From contig UQTJ01000001.1 of the NCBI GenBank assembly GCA_900544075.1, forward strand, positions 248,001 through 312,000: DNA of 64,000 nucleotides, given 5' to 3'. Under the pieces are notes generated by a model. It made no database searches. It was not told where the DNA came from and saw nothing but the letters and a program-made list of their open reading frames with translations. The first letter of the stretch is position 1, and every line of letters starts with the position of its first letter. Positions 37,380 to 46,165 of the stretch are shown piece after piece. The position numbers and the translations under genes were made by a program. The DNA comes from an uncultured Bacteroides sp. (GTDB lineage Bacteria > Bacteroidota > Bacteroidia > Bacteroidales > Bacteroidaceae).

Positions 37380-38864
37380 TTAATATCCTGGATTCTGTTC
37401 AAGATTACCGTTAGCTTCTATTTCCTGCTGAGGAATAGGCAACAATAAATGTTTCTCCTGTGCATTAAGTTTACCTATAGAATGCAGGAATTCAAGACCT
37501 TTACCATCCTTCATACGTATAATATCAAACCACCTGTCTCCTTCAAATGCCAGTTCCATGCGTCTTTCATGAAATATCTTATCACGCATTTCATCCTGTG
37601 TAAGTCCTTCAATCTTACTTCTGTCAGTCAATCCGGCACGTGTTCGAACCTCATACAATGGTTCTTCTGCTTCTGAAGTCCTTCCAAGTTCATTCAAAGC
37701 CTCTGCCTTCATAAGTAAAACTTCAGCATATCGCATAACAACAAAATTTGCCGGACTTGTATTATAATCCATCGATATAGACTTAGGCACTAAAAACTTA
37801 CGCACGTTATACCCTGTTGAAGAATAAGAAGAAGAATAAGTCTTTCCATCAAATAAAGGACAACCGGAATACAGAACCGTTTTATCCTTACGAAGATCTC
37901 CTTCTTCATATTGGCTTACAAATTCACCTGTAGGCTGATTCCAACCGTAACCTCCGGCAACCATATCTGAGTTTCTTGGTCCCATATATGTACTGAGCCA
38001 CGAAGCCTGATTCTCATTACTCCAGAAATCATAATTAGTCTTGCCATAATATTGCACTTCAAAAAGCGACTCCTGTCCGTTTTCTTTCTCAGGATTGAAA
38101 TTGTCACTATAGTCACTATTTAAAGAATATCCCTGTTTCTTTATTTCGTCACAATATTCTATTATTTTATCATAGTTTTCTCCACGTGTGAGATAGACCT
38201 TCGCAAGCTCTCCCATCGCAGCACCTTTTGTAGCACGCCCGATATCATCAGAAGTATATGACGATTTTGTAGGAAGTAAATCAATAGCCTTTTTAAGGTC
38301 ATCAATGATAAGTTGATAAATTTGTTCAACTGACGCACGTTTAGGCTTCAGGTCATCATCAGGAGTCTGAGGTTCTGTCAATAAAGGAACTCCCCCAAAC
38401 AAACGTACAAGTATAAAATAATAATGGGCACGTAAAAAATAAGCCTCTCCTAAACAACGATTCTTTATATCCTCATCAATATCCATTCCCGGAACATTTT
38501 TCAACACATAATTACAACGCAGAATTCCAGGAGCTGGTCCTCTATAAATATCCAGTACACCAAAATTATCTGTTGTAGTAATAAAATTAGCCAAATCCTT
38601 TGTTTCAATACCGTCAGTACCTCCACCTGCACCAACTTCACTGTTTCCTGCCACAATATCCAATGTCCATATTCTCATATTATACAATTTCGCCCACTGC
38701 AAAGGCTGGTATGCACCATTTACGGCGGCTATGGCATCTTCTTCAGATTGGAAACTCTTTGTCGCGTCAATCGAATCCCACGGTTCCTTGTCCAGGAAAC
38801 CGCTACATCCACTAAAAATCACAGATAAAGCCGACAGGCATAAAACTCTACTATATTTGTTCAT
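37380..38864 (-). CDS. SusD/RagB-like nutrient-binding lipoprotein (dextran locus)
   Basis: This 494-residue outer-membrane lipoprotein (IFSGC, Cys20) shows the family signatures: FQSEEDAIAAVNGAYQPL near the N-terminus, NRCLGEAYFLRAHYYFILVRLFGGVPL in the TPR-like region, MRYAEVLLMKAEALNELG, and the C-terminal block HERRMELAFEGDRWFDIIRM, ending LLPIPQQEIEANGNLEQNPGY, the classic SusD tail. It forms the lid of the SusC channel and helps select the glycan. It is 33 bp downstream of susC and 25 bp upstream of the SusE/F-type gene. Its preference for alpha-1,6-glucan is inferred from GH66 and GH97 neighbours. Confidence 0.95.
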   Translation of the reverse strand: MNKYSRVLCLSALSVIFSGCSGFLDKEPWDSIDATKSFQSEEDAIAAVNGAYQPLQWAKLYNMRIWTLDIVAGNSEVGAGGGTDGIETKDLANFITTTDNFGVLDIYRGPAPGILRCNYVLKNVPGMDIDEDIKNRCLGEAYFLRAHYYFILVRLFGGVPLLTEPQTPDDDLKPKRASVEQIYQLIIDDLKKAIDLLPTKSSYTSDDIGRATKGAAMGELAKVYLTRGENYDKIIEYCDEIKKQGYSLNSDYSDNFNPEKENGQESLFEVQYYGKTNYDFWSNENQASWLSTYMGPRNSDMVAGGYGWNQPTGEFVSQYEEGDLRKDKTVLYSGCPLFDGKTYSSSYSSTGYNVRKFLVPKSISMDYNTSPANFVVMRYAEVLLMKAEALNELGRTSEAEEPLYEVRTRAGLTDRSKIEGLTQDEMRDKIFHERRMELAFEGDRWFDIIRMKDGKGLEFLHSIGKLNAQEKHLLLPIPQQEIEANGNLEQNPGY

Positions 38865-38897
38865 AGAATAATACTTTTAAAATTAAACATCAAGGTA

Positions 38898-41800
38898 TCA
38901 GAAAGAAACATTAAGTCCAAATGTTATATTTCTGGAAACTGGATATACATTATTGTCGTCTCCCGTGCCGGAAGATATTTCAGGGTCTAAACCAGTGTAT
39001 CTGGTTAATGTCAGAAGATTTTGACCTGATACATAAAAACGAACAGAAGACATCAAAGCCTTTTTACTTATTCTTTCAGGTAAAGTATATCCAAGTGTAA
39101 TATTCTTCAGTCTCAGATATGATCCATCCTCAATAAACCTGTTGGACGTACGAGTATTCTTATTGGGATCTCCAAAGACCGCACGAGGCATAGAATCACT
39201 CGTTCCTTCACCTCTCCAACGTTCCAACACTGTAGTCATCTGATTTTGCGCTACAGACATAGCCTCTAAAGACGCCCTGTTAGAGTTATAAATCTTGTTA
39301 CCGGCCACACCTTGGAAATACACCTCAAGATCAAAATTTTTCCATGCAAAAGAGTTGTTCATGGAAAATGTCCATGACGGAGTTGGATCTCCGAGGAATG
39401 TTCTATCATCATCATTTATAATACCGTCATTATTAAGATCCTTAAACCTTATGTCACCTGCCGACGTTCTGTTATACGGGTCATCTCCTGCTGTCTGGAT
39501 AGCATGATTATCAACTTCTTCCTGTGTCTGGAATATGCCATCGACAACATACCCATAAAAGGAACTTGCCGGATGTCCCACTGCATGAATATTATTTCCG
39601 AAATATATCGGTACATCGCCATTAAGACTAAGAATCTTATTAGTATTATATGATGCGTTTAAAGTTGTCATCCAAGAAAACTCTCCAAGCATGTTTCTTG
39701 ATGTCATTGATACTTCAAAACCTTTATTCCGCATTTTTCCGGCATTGATTTTTGGAACATTTACATCCGAATATCCTGTAGAAATAGGCACAGACATATC
39801 TACAAGCATATCATTTGTATTTTTCACATATGCGTCAAGACTGAGATTTACCCTATCATTAAACATTGTAAGGTCAGCCCCGATGTTATATTGTTCAACC
39901 TCCTCCCAACGTACATTTGGATTAGGCATAACTGACGGAGCAATAGCATTAACCTGATTTCCATTAAAATTATACTGTATTGTCTGCCATACGGACGCAT
40001 AAGCATAATTACCTACACTTGCCTGATTACCCGTCAAACCATATCCTGCCCTAAGTTTCATATCACTTAACCAAAAACTCTTTTTAAAGAAAGACTCTTC
40101 CGATAATCTCCATGCCAAAGCTACTGAAGGGAAATTCGCCCAACGGTTTTGCTTGCTGAATCTGGAAGAGCCATCCCGACGAACAGTGGCTGTCAACAAA
40201 TATTTATTATCATATGTATAATTTATACGTCCCAATAAAGAAAGTAAAGCCCAATCACTACCATTACCATAAACATTCGGTTCCAATGTTCCATTGTCTA
40301 ACTGCTGTGCTGTAGGACTTATAAATCCCATAATAGATCCTCCCATATATTCATAAGTATTTGTTTGGGCTGAAGAACCAATCATGGCAGTCAAGACATG
40401 TTTATCATTAAAAGTTTTATTAAATGTCAATGTGTTATCCCAAAGTATAGTCAAACTTTTGTTATATTTCCTTGAAGCATACGATTCTTCTTGCGCAATA
40501 GGTTCCCAGTCATACTTGGGAGTCCATCCTTTTTCATCCCAAAATAATGCCTGTACACCTGCTATAGATTTAAAAGTCAACCATTCCCATGGAGTTATTT
40601 CCGCATAAATATTACCAAGCATATTATATCCTTTAGTACATGATGTATTACTATACATTTTTCCTATAGGATTAGCTATATCACCAACATACATTGCTTG
40701 TCCAACCGGACCTGCCCAGCTTCCGTCTTCATTTTTTATTTCCTGAGTAGGTAATGCAAGCATGGTATTCTTTATATTATACTCACCTTTTGCTTTCACA
40801 TCATGGTTCAACGACAATTTATTACCCATTTTCAACCATTTAAACAATTGCGTATCCATATTGAACTGGACAGTAAAACGATCATATTCTGTAGTACGTA
40901 CTATACCGTCTTGAGTGAAATATGTCGCTGATACATAATATGTAGTTTTATCATTTCCACCTGAATAGCTCAAAGAATAATCCTGCGTAGCTCCTGTTTG
41001 GAATAATTCATTTACCCAATCTGTCCCTTTTCCCAACAACGTAGGATCTTCAAACAACGGATTCTGGGGTTGGGCATTAGCAGTCATCATCTCATTATGT
41101 AAAGATGCGAACTGGGTTGCATCAAGCAAATCCAAAGTCCGTTTTACACTTTCAATACCATAAGAAGCCTTAAATTCAAAACGAGGAGTTGAATTTGCCT
41201 TACCTTTTTTAGTAGTAATAATAATTACTCCATATGCTCCTCTTGAACCATATATGGCAGTTGCCGACGCGTCTTTTAAGACATTTACAGTCTCGACATC
41301 ATTCATATTTATCATATTCAGAGGAACATCAGTCGGTACTCCATCTATGACAAGCAATGGATCACTACCTACAATAGAACCAATACCACGAATTTTCATT
41401 GAAACATTATCTCCAGGAGCACCATTTGAAATAACCTGTAATCCTGTAGCTCTTCCCTGAAGTGCTGCTCCCAAACTTGAAGATGGTTGTTTGCCCAAAT
41501 CCTTGGCAGAAACTGAAGATATAGCTCCTGTCAAATCATTCTTTTTCATAGTACCATAACCTACAACAACGACTTCGTCAAGTACTTCTGAATCTTCTTT
41601 AAGTACGATATCAAAGAAAGTTTTACCTTGTACAGGTATCTCCTGAGTAGAATACCCAACAAATGATACTACCAATGTACTTTCTTTAGAAACCGATATG
41701 GAAAATTTCCCATCAATATCAGTTATAGTTCCATTAGTTGTTCCTTTTTCAAGAACACTTGCCCCAATAACAGATACACCGGTATCATCTACAATATTTC

Positions 41801-41918
41801 CACTGACTAAAACGTGTTGAGCAAAAACATCTAAAACTGAACACAATCCCATAAAGATACATAGGAATCTGATTGCAATTCTTGGCAATCTTTTCTTTTT
41901 CTTTTTCATGTACATCAA
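38898..41918 (-). CDS. SusC/RagA-like TonB-dependent transporter (dextran locus)
   Basis: About 1003-1006 residues; the start may be the third methionine, at 41909 (MKKKKKRLPR), which gives a basic n-region and hydrophobic helix (FLCIFMGLCSVLDVFAQ). It has the carboxypeptidase-D-like domain (VSGNIVDDTGVSVIGASV), the SusC hallmark DEVVVVGYGTMKKNDLTGA, a plug (IRGIGSIVGSDPLLVIDGVP; VLKDASATAIYGSRGAYGVI), and a barrel ending in NITFGLNVSF with terminal Phe. It carries oligosaccharides produced by the surface dextranase through the outer membrane. First gene of the five-gene minus-strand operon, with a -7 box at 41948-41955. Confidence 0.95.
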   Translation of the reverse strand: MMYMKKKKKRLPRIAIRFLCIFMGLCSVLDVFAQHVLVSGNIVDDTGVSVIGASVLEKGTTNGTITDIDGKFSISVSKESTLVVSFVGYSTQEIPVQGKTFFDIVLKEDSEVLDEVVVVGYGTMKKNDLTGAISSVSAKDLGKQPSSSLGAALQGRATGLQVISNGAPGDNVSMKIRGIGSIVGSDPLLVIDGVPTDVPLNMINMNDVETVNVLKDASATAIYGSRGAYGVIIITTKKGKANSTPRFEFKASYGIESVKRTLDLLDATQFASLHNEMMTANAQPQNPLFEDPTLLGKGTDWVNELFQTGATQDYSLSYSGGNDKTTYYVSATYFTQDGIVRTTEYDRFTVQFNMDTQLFKWLKMGNKLSLNHDVKAKGEYNIKNTMLALPTQEIKNEDGSWAGPVGQAMYVGDIANPIGKMYSNTSCTKGYNMLGNIYAEITPWEWLTFKSIAGVQALFWDEKGWTPKYDWEPIAQEESYASRKYNKSLTILWDNTLTFNKTFNDKHVLTAMIGSSAQTNTYEYMGGSIMGFISPTAQQLDNGTLEPNVYGNGSDWALLSLLGRINYTYDNKYLLTATVRRDGSSRFSKQNRWANFPSVALAWRLSEESFFKKSFWLSDMKLRAGYGLTGNQASVGNYAYASVWQTIQYNFNGNQVNAIAPSVMPNPNVRWEEVEQYNIGADLTMFNDRVNLSLDAYVKNTNDMLVDMSVPISTGYSDVNVPKINAGKMRNKGFEVSMTSRNMLGEFSWMTTLNASYNTNKILSLNGDVPIYFGNNIHAVGHPASSFYGYVVDGIFQTQEEVDNHAIQTAGDDPYNRTSAGDIRFKDLNNDGIINDDDRTFLGDPTPSWTFSMNNSFAWKNFDLEVYFQGVAGNKIYNSNRASLEAMSVAQNQMTTVLERWRGEGTSDSMPRAVFGDPNKNTRTSNRFIEDGSYLRLKNITLGYTLPERISKKALMSSVRFYVSGQNLLTLTRYTGLDPEISSGTGDDNNVYPVSRNITFGLNVSF

Positions 41919-41947
41919 TTTTAATTAATAACAAAACTTTTCATTGG

Positions 41948-41955
41948 CAAAAGTA
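41948..41955 (-). promoter_or_regulatory. -7 box of the dextran susC operon
   Basis: On the minus strand TACTTTTG (41955-41948) fits TAnnTTTG and is 30-40 bp before the susC start. No TTTG -33 element lies at the usual spacing, as at the other PUL promoters in the window. Confidence 0.55.
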
Positions 41956-41984
41956 AATTATATAATTCTACAGAAGTACACAAT

Positions 41985-42082
41985 ATAGAAAAAATATAGT
42001 CTATTTAGCTCATAAATATTAGATATAATATTAATAATCAACAATTTACAATTATCAGCAATAGTAAAAAAAGTAGTCTATT
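41985..42082. repeat. Pair of 21/22-bp direct repeats upstream of the dextran susC promoter
   Basis: ATAG, an A-rich run and TAGTCTATT occur at 41985-42005 and again at 42061-42082, start to start 76 bp apart. TAGTCTATT is exact in both. They lie upstream of the -7 box of the minus-strand susC operon and just downstream of the regulator gene. They may be binding sites for the adjacent DUF6377 regulator. In AT-rich DNA part of the match (the A-run) is uninformative. Confidence 0.5.
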
Positions 42083-42089
42083 ATAAATC

Positions 42090-43718
42090 TTATTTTGATA
42101 TATTCATGACTTTATTTTCAAAATCTTCACGGGCACATGCTGCCCTGTTTCTAATTCTGGTACGATAATTGTAAATAGTTGTTACCGAATATCTCAAGAA
42201 CTGGGCTATTTTTACGCTATCAGTTATTCCTAAACGTATTAATGCAAAAATTCTAAGTTCTGTATTAAGTAATTCACCTTGTTTAATTTGAATAGGTTCT
42301 GTCAGTAAAGAATTAAAATCATCTACAAAATTTGGATATATCTGTAAGAATGTCGTATCAAAACCAGTATAAAAATCCTTTAATTCAGCCTCAATAAAAG
42401 AAGAAGACTTTAATAACTTATATAAATCATCCAATTTCCCTGCAGATGCTATTTTGTTTAAATGATGGCGATACTGTTCTATTTTATCAAGATAAACCGA
42501 ACATTGATTCAAATAATGACCAACATATTCCTCTTTAATATAATTTGATTCTGTCAAAGATTTATTCATATCAATAAGTTTCTGATTAGCCTCTTTTAAT
42601 TCAGAATTCACTTTAGATAATTCATTATTTATTTTTATCAAGTTCAATCGAGCCACCGTTATTTTCTTTTTTTGAAAATAAAAAATGACAATGGCCACAA
42701 TAAGACATAACGATAACACACTAATGGTAAGCAATGTATTCTTCAACCGTTTCTGGTGATTAATTTCTTTCAGATGATAAGACTCATTTATAATTGGAAA
42801 CATTTTCTGCACCTCCAATATTCTCCATCGAGCGTTACATTTTACAGCATCATCCATACATAGTGTCACATATTTATAGGCCCTGTCAATATCTCCCTCT
42901 TCATATAGCATTACTGCAAGCCTTCTTAAAGACACATATTCTCTGACAACAGATTTTATATCACCGATAGAAGACAATATAAGATACTTCTTTTCATTAT
43001 ATTTATCATTTATACCTCTATATGACTCAGACAGCGTATAGTATAATATTGCTTTATCATGTAAACTAATGTCTGATTTATTTAAATATTCTTTTATCAA
43101 ACATATTGCTTTATTATAATCACCATTGAAATTATATGAATCGGATTTTACAATAACATATGGTAATGTTCCTTCCTGATTAAATGCCACTATAGAATCA
43201 CGATATCTGTTTGTTTCATGAAGATATCTATCACGCATAATATCTACTGTTACGAAATCAGCCAAGAGTCCATATATTGTTCTATATGTATGAAAATAAT
43301 AAGGGAGTAGAAAACCTGGCAGCTCATCTTGCTTAATCCCATCCATTATCTCTAATGATTCTTTAAACATACCAAGCATACATAAAGTTTCAGCTATATT
43401 CATACTGGCATCATTGATATAATCTTTATTATTTATACTCAATGCCAATTGATATTTTTCATGAGCAGTTTTTAATGACTTGTTAGTATCATAATTCCTA
43501 TATGCATCAAACAGTTTTCCTAAAATCTGATATTTACTTTCTTTTGAGGTAGCATAACGAAACATATCCCCCAATAATAACAACTCTTTTTCCTTTGCTT
43601 CTTCATATTCACTCCTTTTATTAATTTCCTCATCAAGCTGCAATAACAAAGTATTATTATTAGAAAAAAGCACATTAACGTATAACAATAATAATAAATA
43701 GAAAAAAATTCGTTTCAT
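42090..43718 (-). CDS. TPR-containing membrane regulator with C-terminal HTH (DUF6377 type, SusR-like position)
   Basis: This 542-residue protein has a signal (MKRIFFYLLLLLYVNVLF), then TPR-like helices at about 50-310 (HEKYQLALSINNKD; NGDYNKAICLIKEYLN), a TM at about 330-352 (LLTISVLSLCLIVAIVIFYFQ) and a coiled coil (NNELSKVNSELKEANQKL). The cytoplasmic end carries an HTH-like block (RIFALIRLGITDSVKIAQFLRYSVTTIYNYRTRIRNRA). Such single-chain, kinase-less sensors stand beside alpha-glucan loci in Bacteroides, where SusR-type proteins induce susC on sensing sugar. It probably senses isomalto-oligosaccharides in the periplasm. The gene is visibly the most AT-rich in the window. Confidence 0.82.
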   Translation of the reverse strand: MKRIFFYLLLLLYVNVLFSNNNTLLLQLDEEINKRSEYEEAKEKELLLLGDMFRYATSKESKYQILGKLFDAYRNYDTNKSLKTAHEKYQLALSINNKDYINDASMNIAETLCMLGMFKESLEIMDGIKQDELPGFLLPYYFHTYRTIYGLLADFVTVDIMRDRYLHETNRYRDSIVAFNQEGTLPYVIVKSDSYNFNGDYNKAICLIKEYLNKSDISLHDKAILYYTLSESYRGINDKYNEKKYLILSSIGDIKSVVREYVSLRRLAVMLYEEGDIDRAYKYVTLCMDDAVKCNARWRILEVQKMFPIINESYHLKEINHQKRLKNTLLTISVLSLCLIVAIVIFYFQKKKITVARLNLIKINNELSKVNSELKEANQKLIDMNKSLTESNYIKEEYVGHYLNQCSVYLDKIEQYRHHLNKIASAGKLDDLYKLLKSSSFIEAELKDFYTGFDTTFLQIYPNFVDDFNSLLTEPIQIKQGELLNTELRIFALIRLGITDSVKIAQFLRYSVTTIYNYRTRIRNRAACAREDFENKVMNISK

Positions 43719-43781
43719 TATATTAGTATTCTTTATATGATTCTTATTATCAGTTTTATATAATAAACAAAAGTGATATCA

Positions 43782-43814
43782 CAAATATAGTGAAATTTGT
43801 TCTAATAATTCAAA
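43782..43814 (-). promoter_or_regulatory. Promoter of the DUF6377 regulator gene
   Basis: On the minus strand TTTG (43814-43811), a 21-bp spacer and TATATTTG (43789-43782) give a full Bacteroides promoter, 63 bp before the ATG at 43718. Having both boxes suggests constitutive expression, unlike the activator-dependent PUL promoters. Confidence 0.7.
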
Positions 43815-43827
43815 CATACAATAAAAC

Positions 43828-43867
43828 AAAAGCTTCGTTATTAACAATAATCAATAACAAAGCTTTT
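43828..43867 (-). terminator. Terminator of the TonB-dependent receptor gene
   Basis: AAAAGCTTCGTTAT (43828-43841) pairs with ATAACAAAGCTTTT (43854-43867) with one mismatch around a 12-nt loop. It starts 16 bp after the receptor stop codon and, on the minus-strand RNA, ends in U-rich sequence. Confidence 0.75.
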
Positions 43868-43883
43868 AATAATAATGCCATAT

Positions 43884-45944
43884 TTAGAACTTAAACCTAT
43901 AGCTTGCTCCTGCCCTTACCCATATTCCAGGTTGAGGAATATTGCCATGGTCATAGTATGTCTTGTTCAGAAGGTTGTTTCCTTCTACATATATCTTATA
44001 CTGAGGCGCATTCCATGAGAGTCGCGCATCTACAAGCGAATACGGCTCGTATGGCACCATCGAATTACCTTTCTGATAATTACCCATACGGTCCTGCCAG
44101 CGGTATGACACGTTCATCTCCAGCAGTTTCCATATTCTGAAGTTTGCCTGTGCCACAAACTTATGTCTGAGATACTCCAATGCATATTTCGACTGCAGGT
44201 TTGGAGTAGTTTCCTTGTCCTGGTCAATATAGCTGTACGACACATTGACTGAACGCACAAAAGCATCACGCTGCATCAGTTCGCGTATATCAAACAGGAC
44301 AGATGCCTCAGCACCCATTGTATTTATTACGGCATGATTTACCGACTGCCATGGAGCGTCATCGCCTTGCGATATATCCTTTATCCAGTCTATCATGTCA
44401 GTTCCATGATAGCGGTACAGACTAAGAGTACCACGTATTCCCGGACGAAGATATTTCACTCCCACTTCCACAGCCTGCATCTCCTCAGGTTTCAGATACT
44501 TGTCGGCTTTATGACCTCCAACGGAATAATACAGCTCTGTAAAAGTAGGCATACGCAATGAAGTGTTGTAAGAGGCATAAACCTTCCAGTCGCGCGCGAA
44601 CTGATAGCTGGCATCAACACCCGGATAGAAACGGAAGTTCATTTCGTTGCCTGTATTCTTTACCGCTATCACTCCCGCAGAAAGAGTGAAACGCCTAAGC
44701 ACTATATTATGTTCCAGATGAAAACTCAGATTAGTCCTGTTAAGTCCGAGAGTAAAATCGGCATCAGCACCGGGAACTTTTAACGAAGAATTGAGCGGTT
44801 CTCCAAGCGAGGTACTCCTGATGCCTTCATTTCTGAACTCGGCACCAAAGGCTGTCTTACCGAGAAATGTCTGGATGTAGTTGTTAAGATTTACACCATA
44901 GACATCGGTCTGATGATAATTGAACGGAGACTTATCCGGCATTCCGCGATAAAATTCAAACCTGTCGTCCGAACGGTTCCAATAGACAGACGGCTTGAAA
45001 TGATAAACATCACCCTTGGTCTCTGCCTGAACAGCAGTGTAATACTTTCTTACGTGCTCAAACTGCTCGTCGGAAAGAGTGCTGTAAAAAGTGTTTGCGC
45101 CATAATCCTTATTAGTAAAACCTGCATGCCAGCGTACATCCACCTGGTCGTTCTCATATCGTCCCTGATAGAAGAGCCTTGCATACTTGAAATCGGCATT
45201 AAGATTTCCTGCCTTGCTACGACTGAATCCGTCGCTGCGGCTGTAGCTGCCCGAAACCTGGTTGCTCAAACCGTTCTTCACATGGCTTACGATAGCCCCT
45301 CCCTTGAAATAGCCGTAAGAACCACCGTCGGCAAACACCTCTGCCCCGCTGTCCTTTGCAGTACGCGTAACGATATTGATAGCTCCCACCAGCGATGATG
45401 TGCCATACACACGTCCTGCAGGTCCTTCCAAAACCTCAATACGTTCTATTTCACTTAATTCAACAGGAAAATCGGCCGCGTTATGGCCAGTTTGTGGGTC
45501 GCAGATGTTTATACCGTTCAGAAGAATAGTAATTTGGTCGAACGTTCCCCCACGAATACTTATGTCCGTTTGTACTCCCATGTCACCGCGCTGTCGGACA
45601 TCAACGCCGGCGGCATACTTTAACAGGTCGTTAATACTCTGTACAGGGGCGGCGGCAATAGCCTCGCGGTCGAGTACAGTCACGATTCGTGCTGCCTGGC
45701 TCACTGTAAGCGGCACACGGCTGCCGGTTATCTCCACTTCCTCTAATTCATACAGTTTCTCGCCTGCATTGTTTTTCTCGGCAGTCTGGGCTGATACACC
45801 CGAAACAGGTGCAGATGCCAGCATAGCTACCGTCATCACCCCGATACTTACCGGAGATTTCAATGTGGAGAACACTGCATACGAGCGGTTGGAATAGCGT
45901 CTGAAACGCATAGTCCGGCTGCTTTTCTGAATGTTTTCTTTCAT
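43884..45944 (-). CDS. BtuB-like TonB-dependent outer-membrane receptor
   Basis: This 686-residue protein has an extended N-terminus (MKENIQKSSRTMRFRRYSNR) before the signal (TVAMLASAPVSGVSAQ). The TonB-box region (LYELEEVEITGSRVPL) is followed by a plug (VQSINDLLKYAAGVDVRQRG; VQTDISIRGGTFDQITILLNGI; IERIEVLEGPAGRVYGTSSLVGAINIVTR) and a barrel ending RAGASYRFKF. It lacks the N-terminal domain of SusC proteins, so it belongs to the smaller BtuB/siderophore class importing cobalamin, iron or haem complexes. I find no cobalamin riboswitch in the leader, which leaves the ligand open. It is transcribed alone with its own promoter and terminator, and is less AT-rich than its neighbours. Confidence 0.88.
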   Translation of the reverse strand: MKENIQKSSRTMRFRRYSNRSYAVFSTLKSPVSIGVMTVAMLASAPVSGVSAQTAEKNNAGEKLYELEEVEITGSRVPLTVSQAARIVTVLDREAIAAAPVQSINDLLKYAAGVDVRQRGDMGVQTDISIRGGTFDQITILLNGINICDPQTGHNAADFPVELSEIERIEVLEGPAGRVYGTSSLVGAINIVTRTAKDSGAEVFADGGSYGYFKGGAIVSHVKNGLSNQVSGSYSRSDGFSRSKAGNLNADFKYARLFYQGRYENDQVDVRWHAGFTNKDYGANTFYSTLSDEQFEHVRKYYTAVQAETKGDVYHFKPSVYWNRSDDRFEFYRGMPDKSPFNYHQTDVYGVNLNNYIQTFLGKTAFGAEFRNEGIRSTSLGEPLNSSLKVPGADADFTLGLNRTNLSFHLEHNIVLRRFTLSAGVIAVKNTGNEMNFRFYPGVDASYQFARDWKVYASYNTSLRMPTFTELYYSVGGHKADKYLKPEEMQAVEVGVKYLRPGIRGTLSLYRYHGTDMIDWIKDISQGDDAPWQSVNHAVINTMGAEASVLFDIRELMQRDAFVRSVNVSYSYIDQDKETTPNLQSKYALEYLRHKFVAQANFRIWKLLEMNVSYRWQDRMGNYQKGNSMVPYEPYSLVDARLSWNAPQYKIYVEGNNLLNKTYYDHGNIPQPGIWVRAGASYRFKF

Positions 45945-45977
45945 TGGTTAATAATTAAATTGATTAAAAATGCGGGG

Positions 45978-46008
45978 CAAAGATACAAAAGTTTAGATAG
46001 AAAACAAT
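45978..46008 (-). promoter_or_regulatory. Promoter of the TonB-dependent receptor
   Basis: On the minus strand the -7 box TATCTTTG (45985-45978) matches TAnnTTTG and lies 33 bp before the ATG at 45944. ATTG (46008-46005) stands 19 bp upstream as a one-mismatch -33 element. Confidence 0.55.
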
Positions 46009-46048
46009 AGAGCAATTATACTTTGGGGGAAGTTGGGTCAATAAATGA

Positions 46049-46112
46049 AATTACACTATTAAGTATGGAAAAGTGTAATTTTTCGCACAAATCCATACTT
46101 AATAGTGTAATT
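46049..46112. repeat. Perfect 21-bp inverted repeat with a second possible pairing
   Basis: 46049-46069 and 46092-46112 are exact 21-bp inverted repeats around a 22-nt centre. The centre itself holds AGTGTAATT (46072-46080), a copy of the outer end of the right arm. AATTACACT at the left end can therefore pair either with the near copy (14-nt loop) or the far copy. It lies 54 bp past the alkaline phosphatase stop and 41 bp upstream of the receptor's -33, so it is most simply a terminator, though AT-rich for one. Confidence 0.75.
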
Positions 46113-46165
46113 CATAAAATATTATACCACTATTTCACAAGTTCTCAAAAGAACGCTACTTATCT

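Noticed and set aside
46049..46112. Invertible promoter (phase switch) flanked by inverted repeats
   Set aside because: Only 22 nt lie between the arms, too little for a promoter, and no recombinase gene is adjacent.
45945..46165. Cobalamin riboswitch before the BtuB-like receptor
   Set aside because: The leader after the promoter is only about 25-30 nt, and no B12-box sequence is visible upstream.
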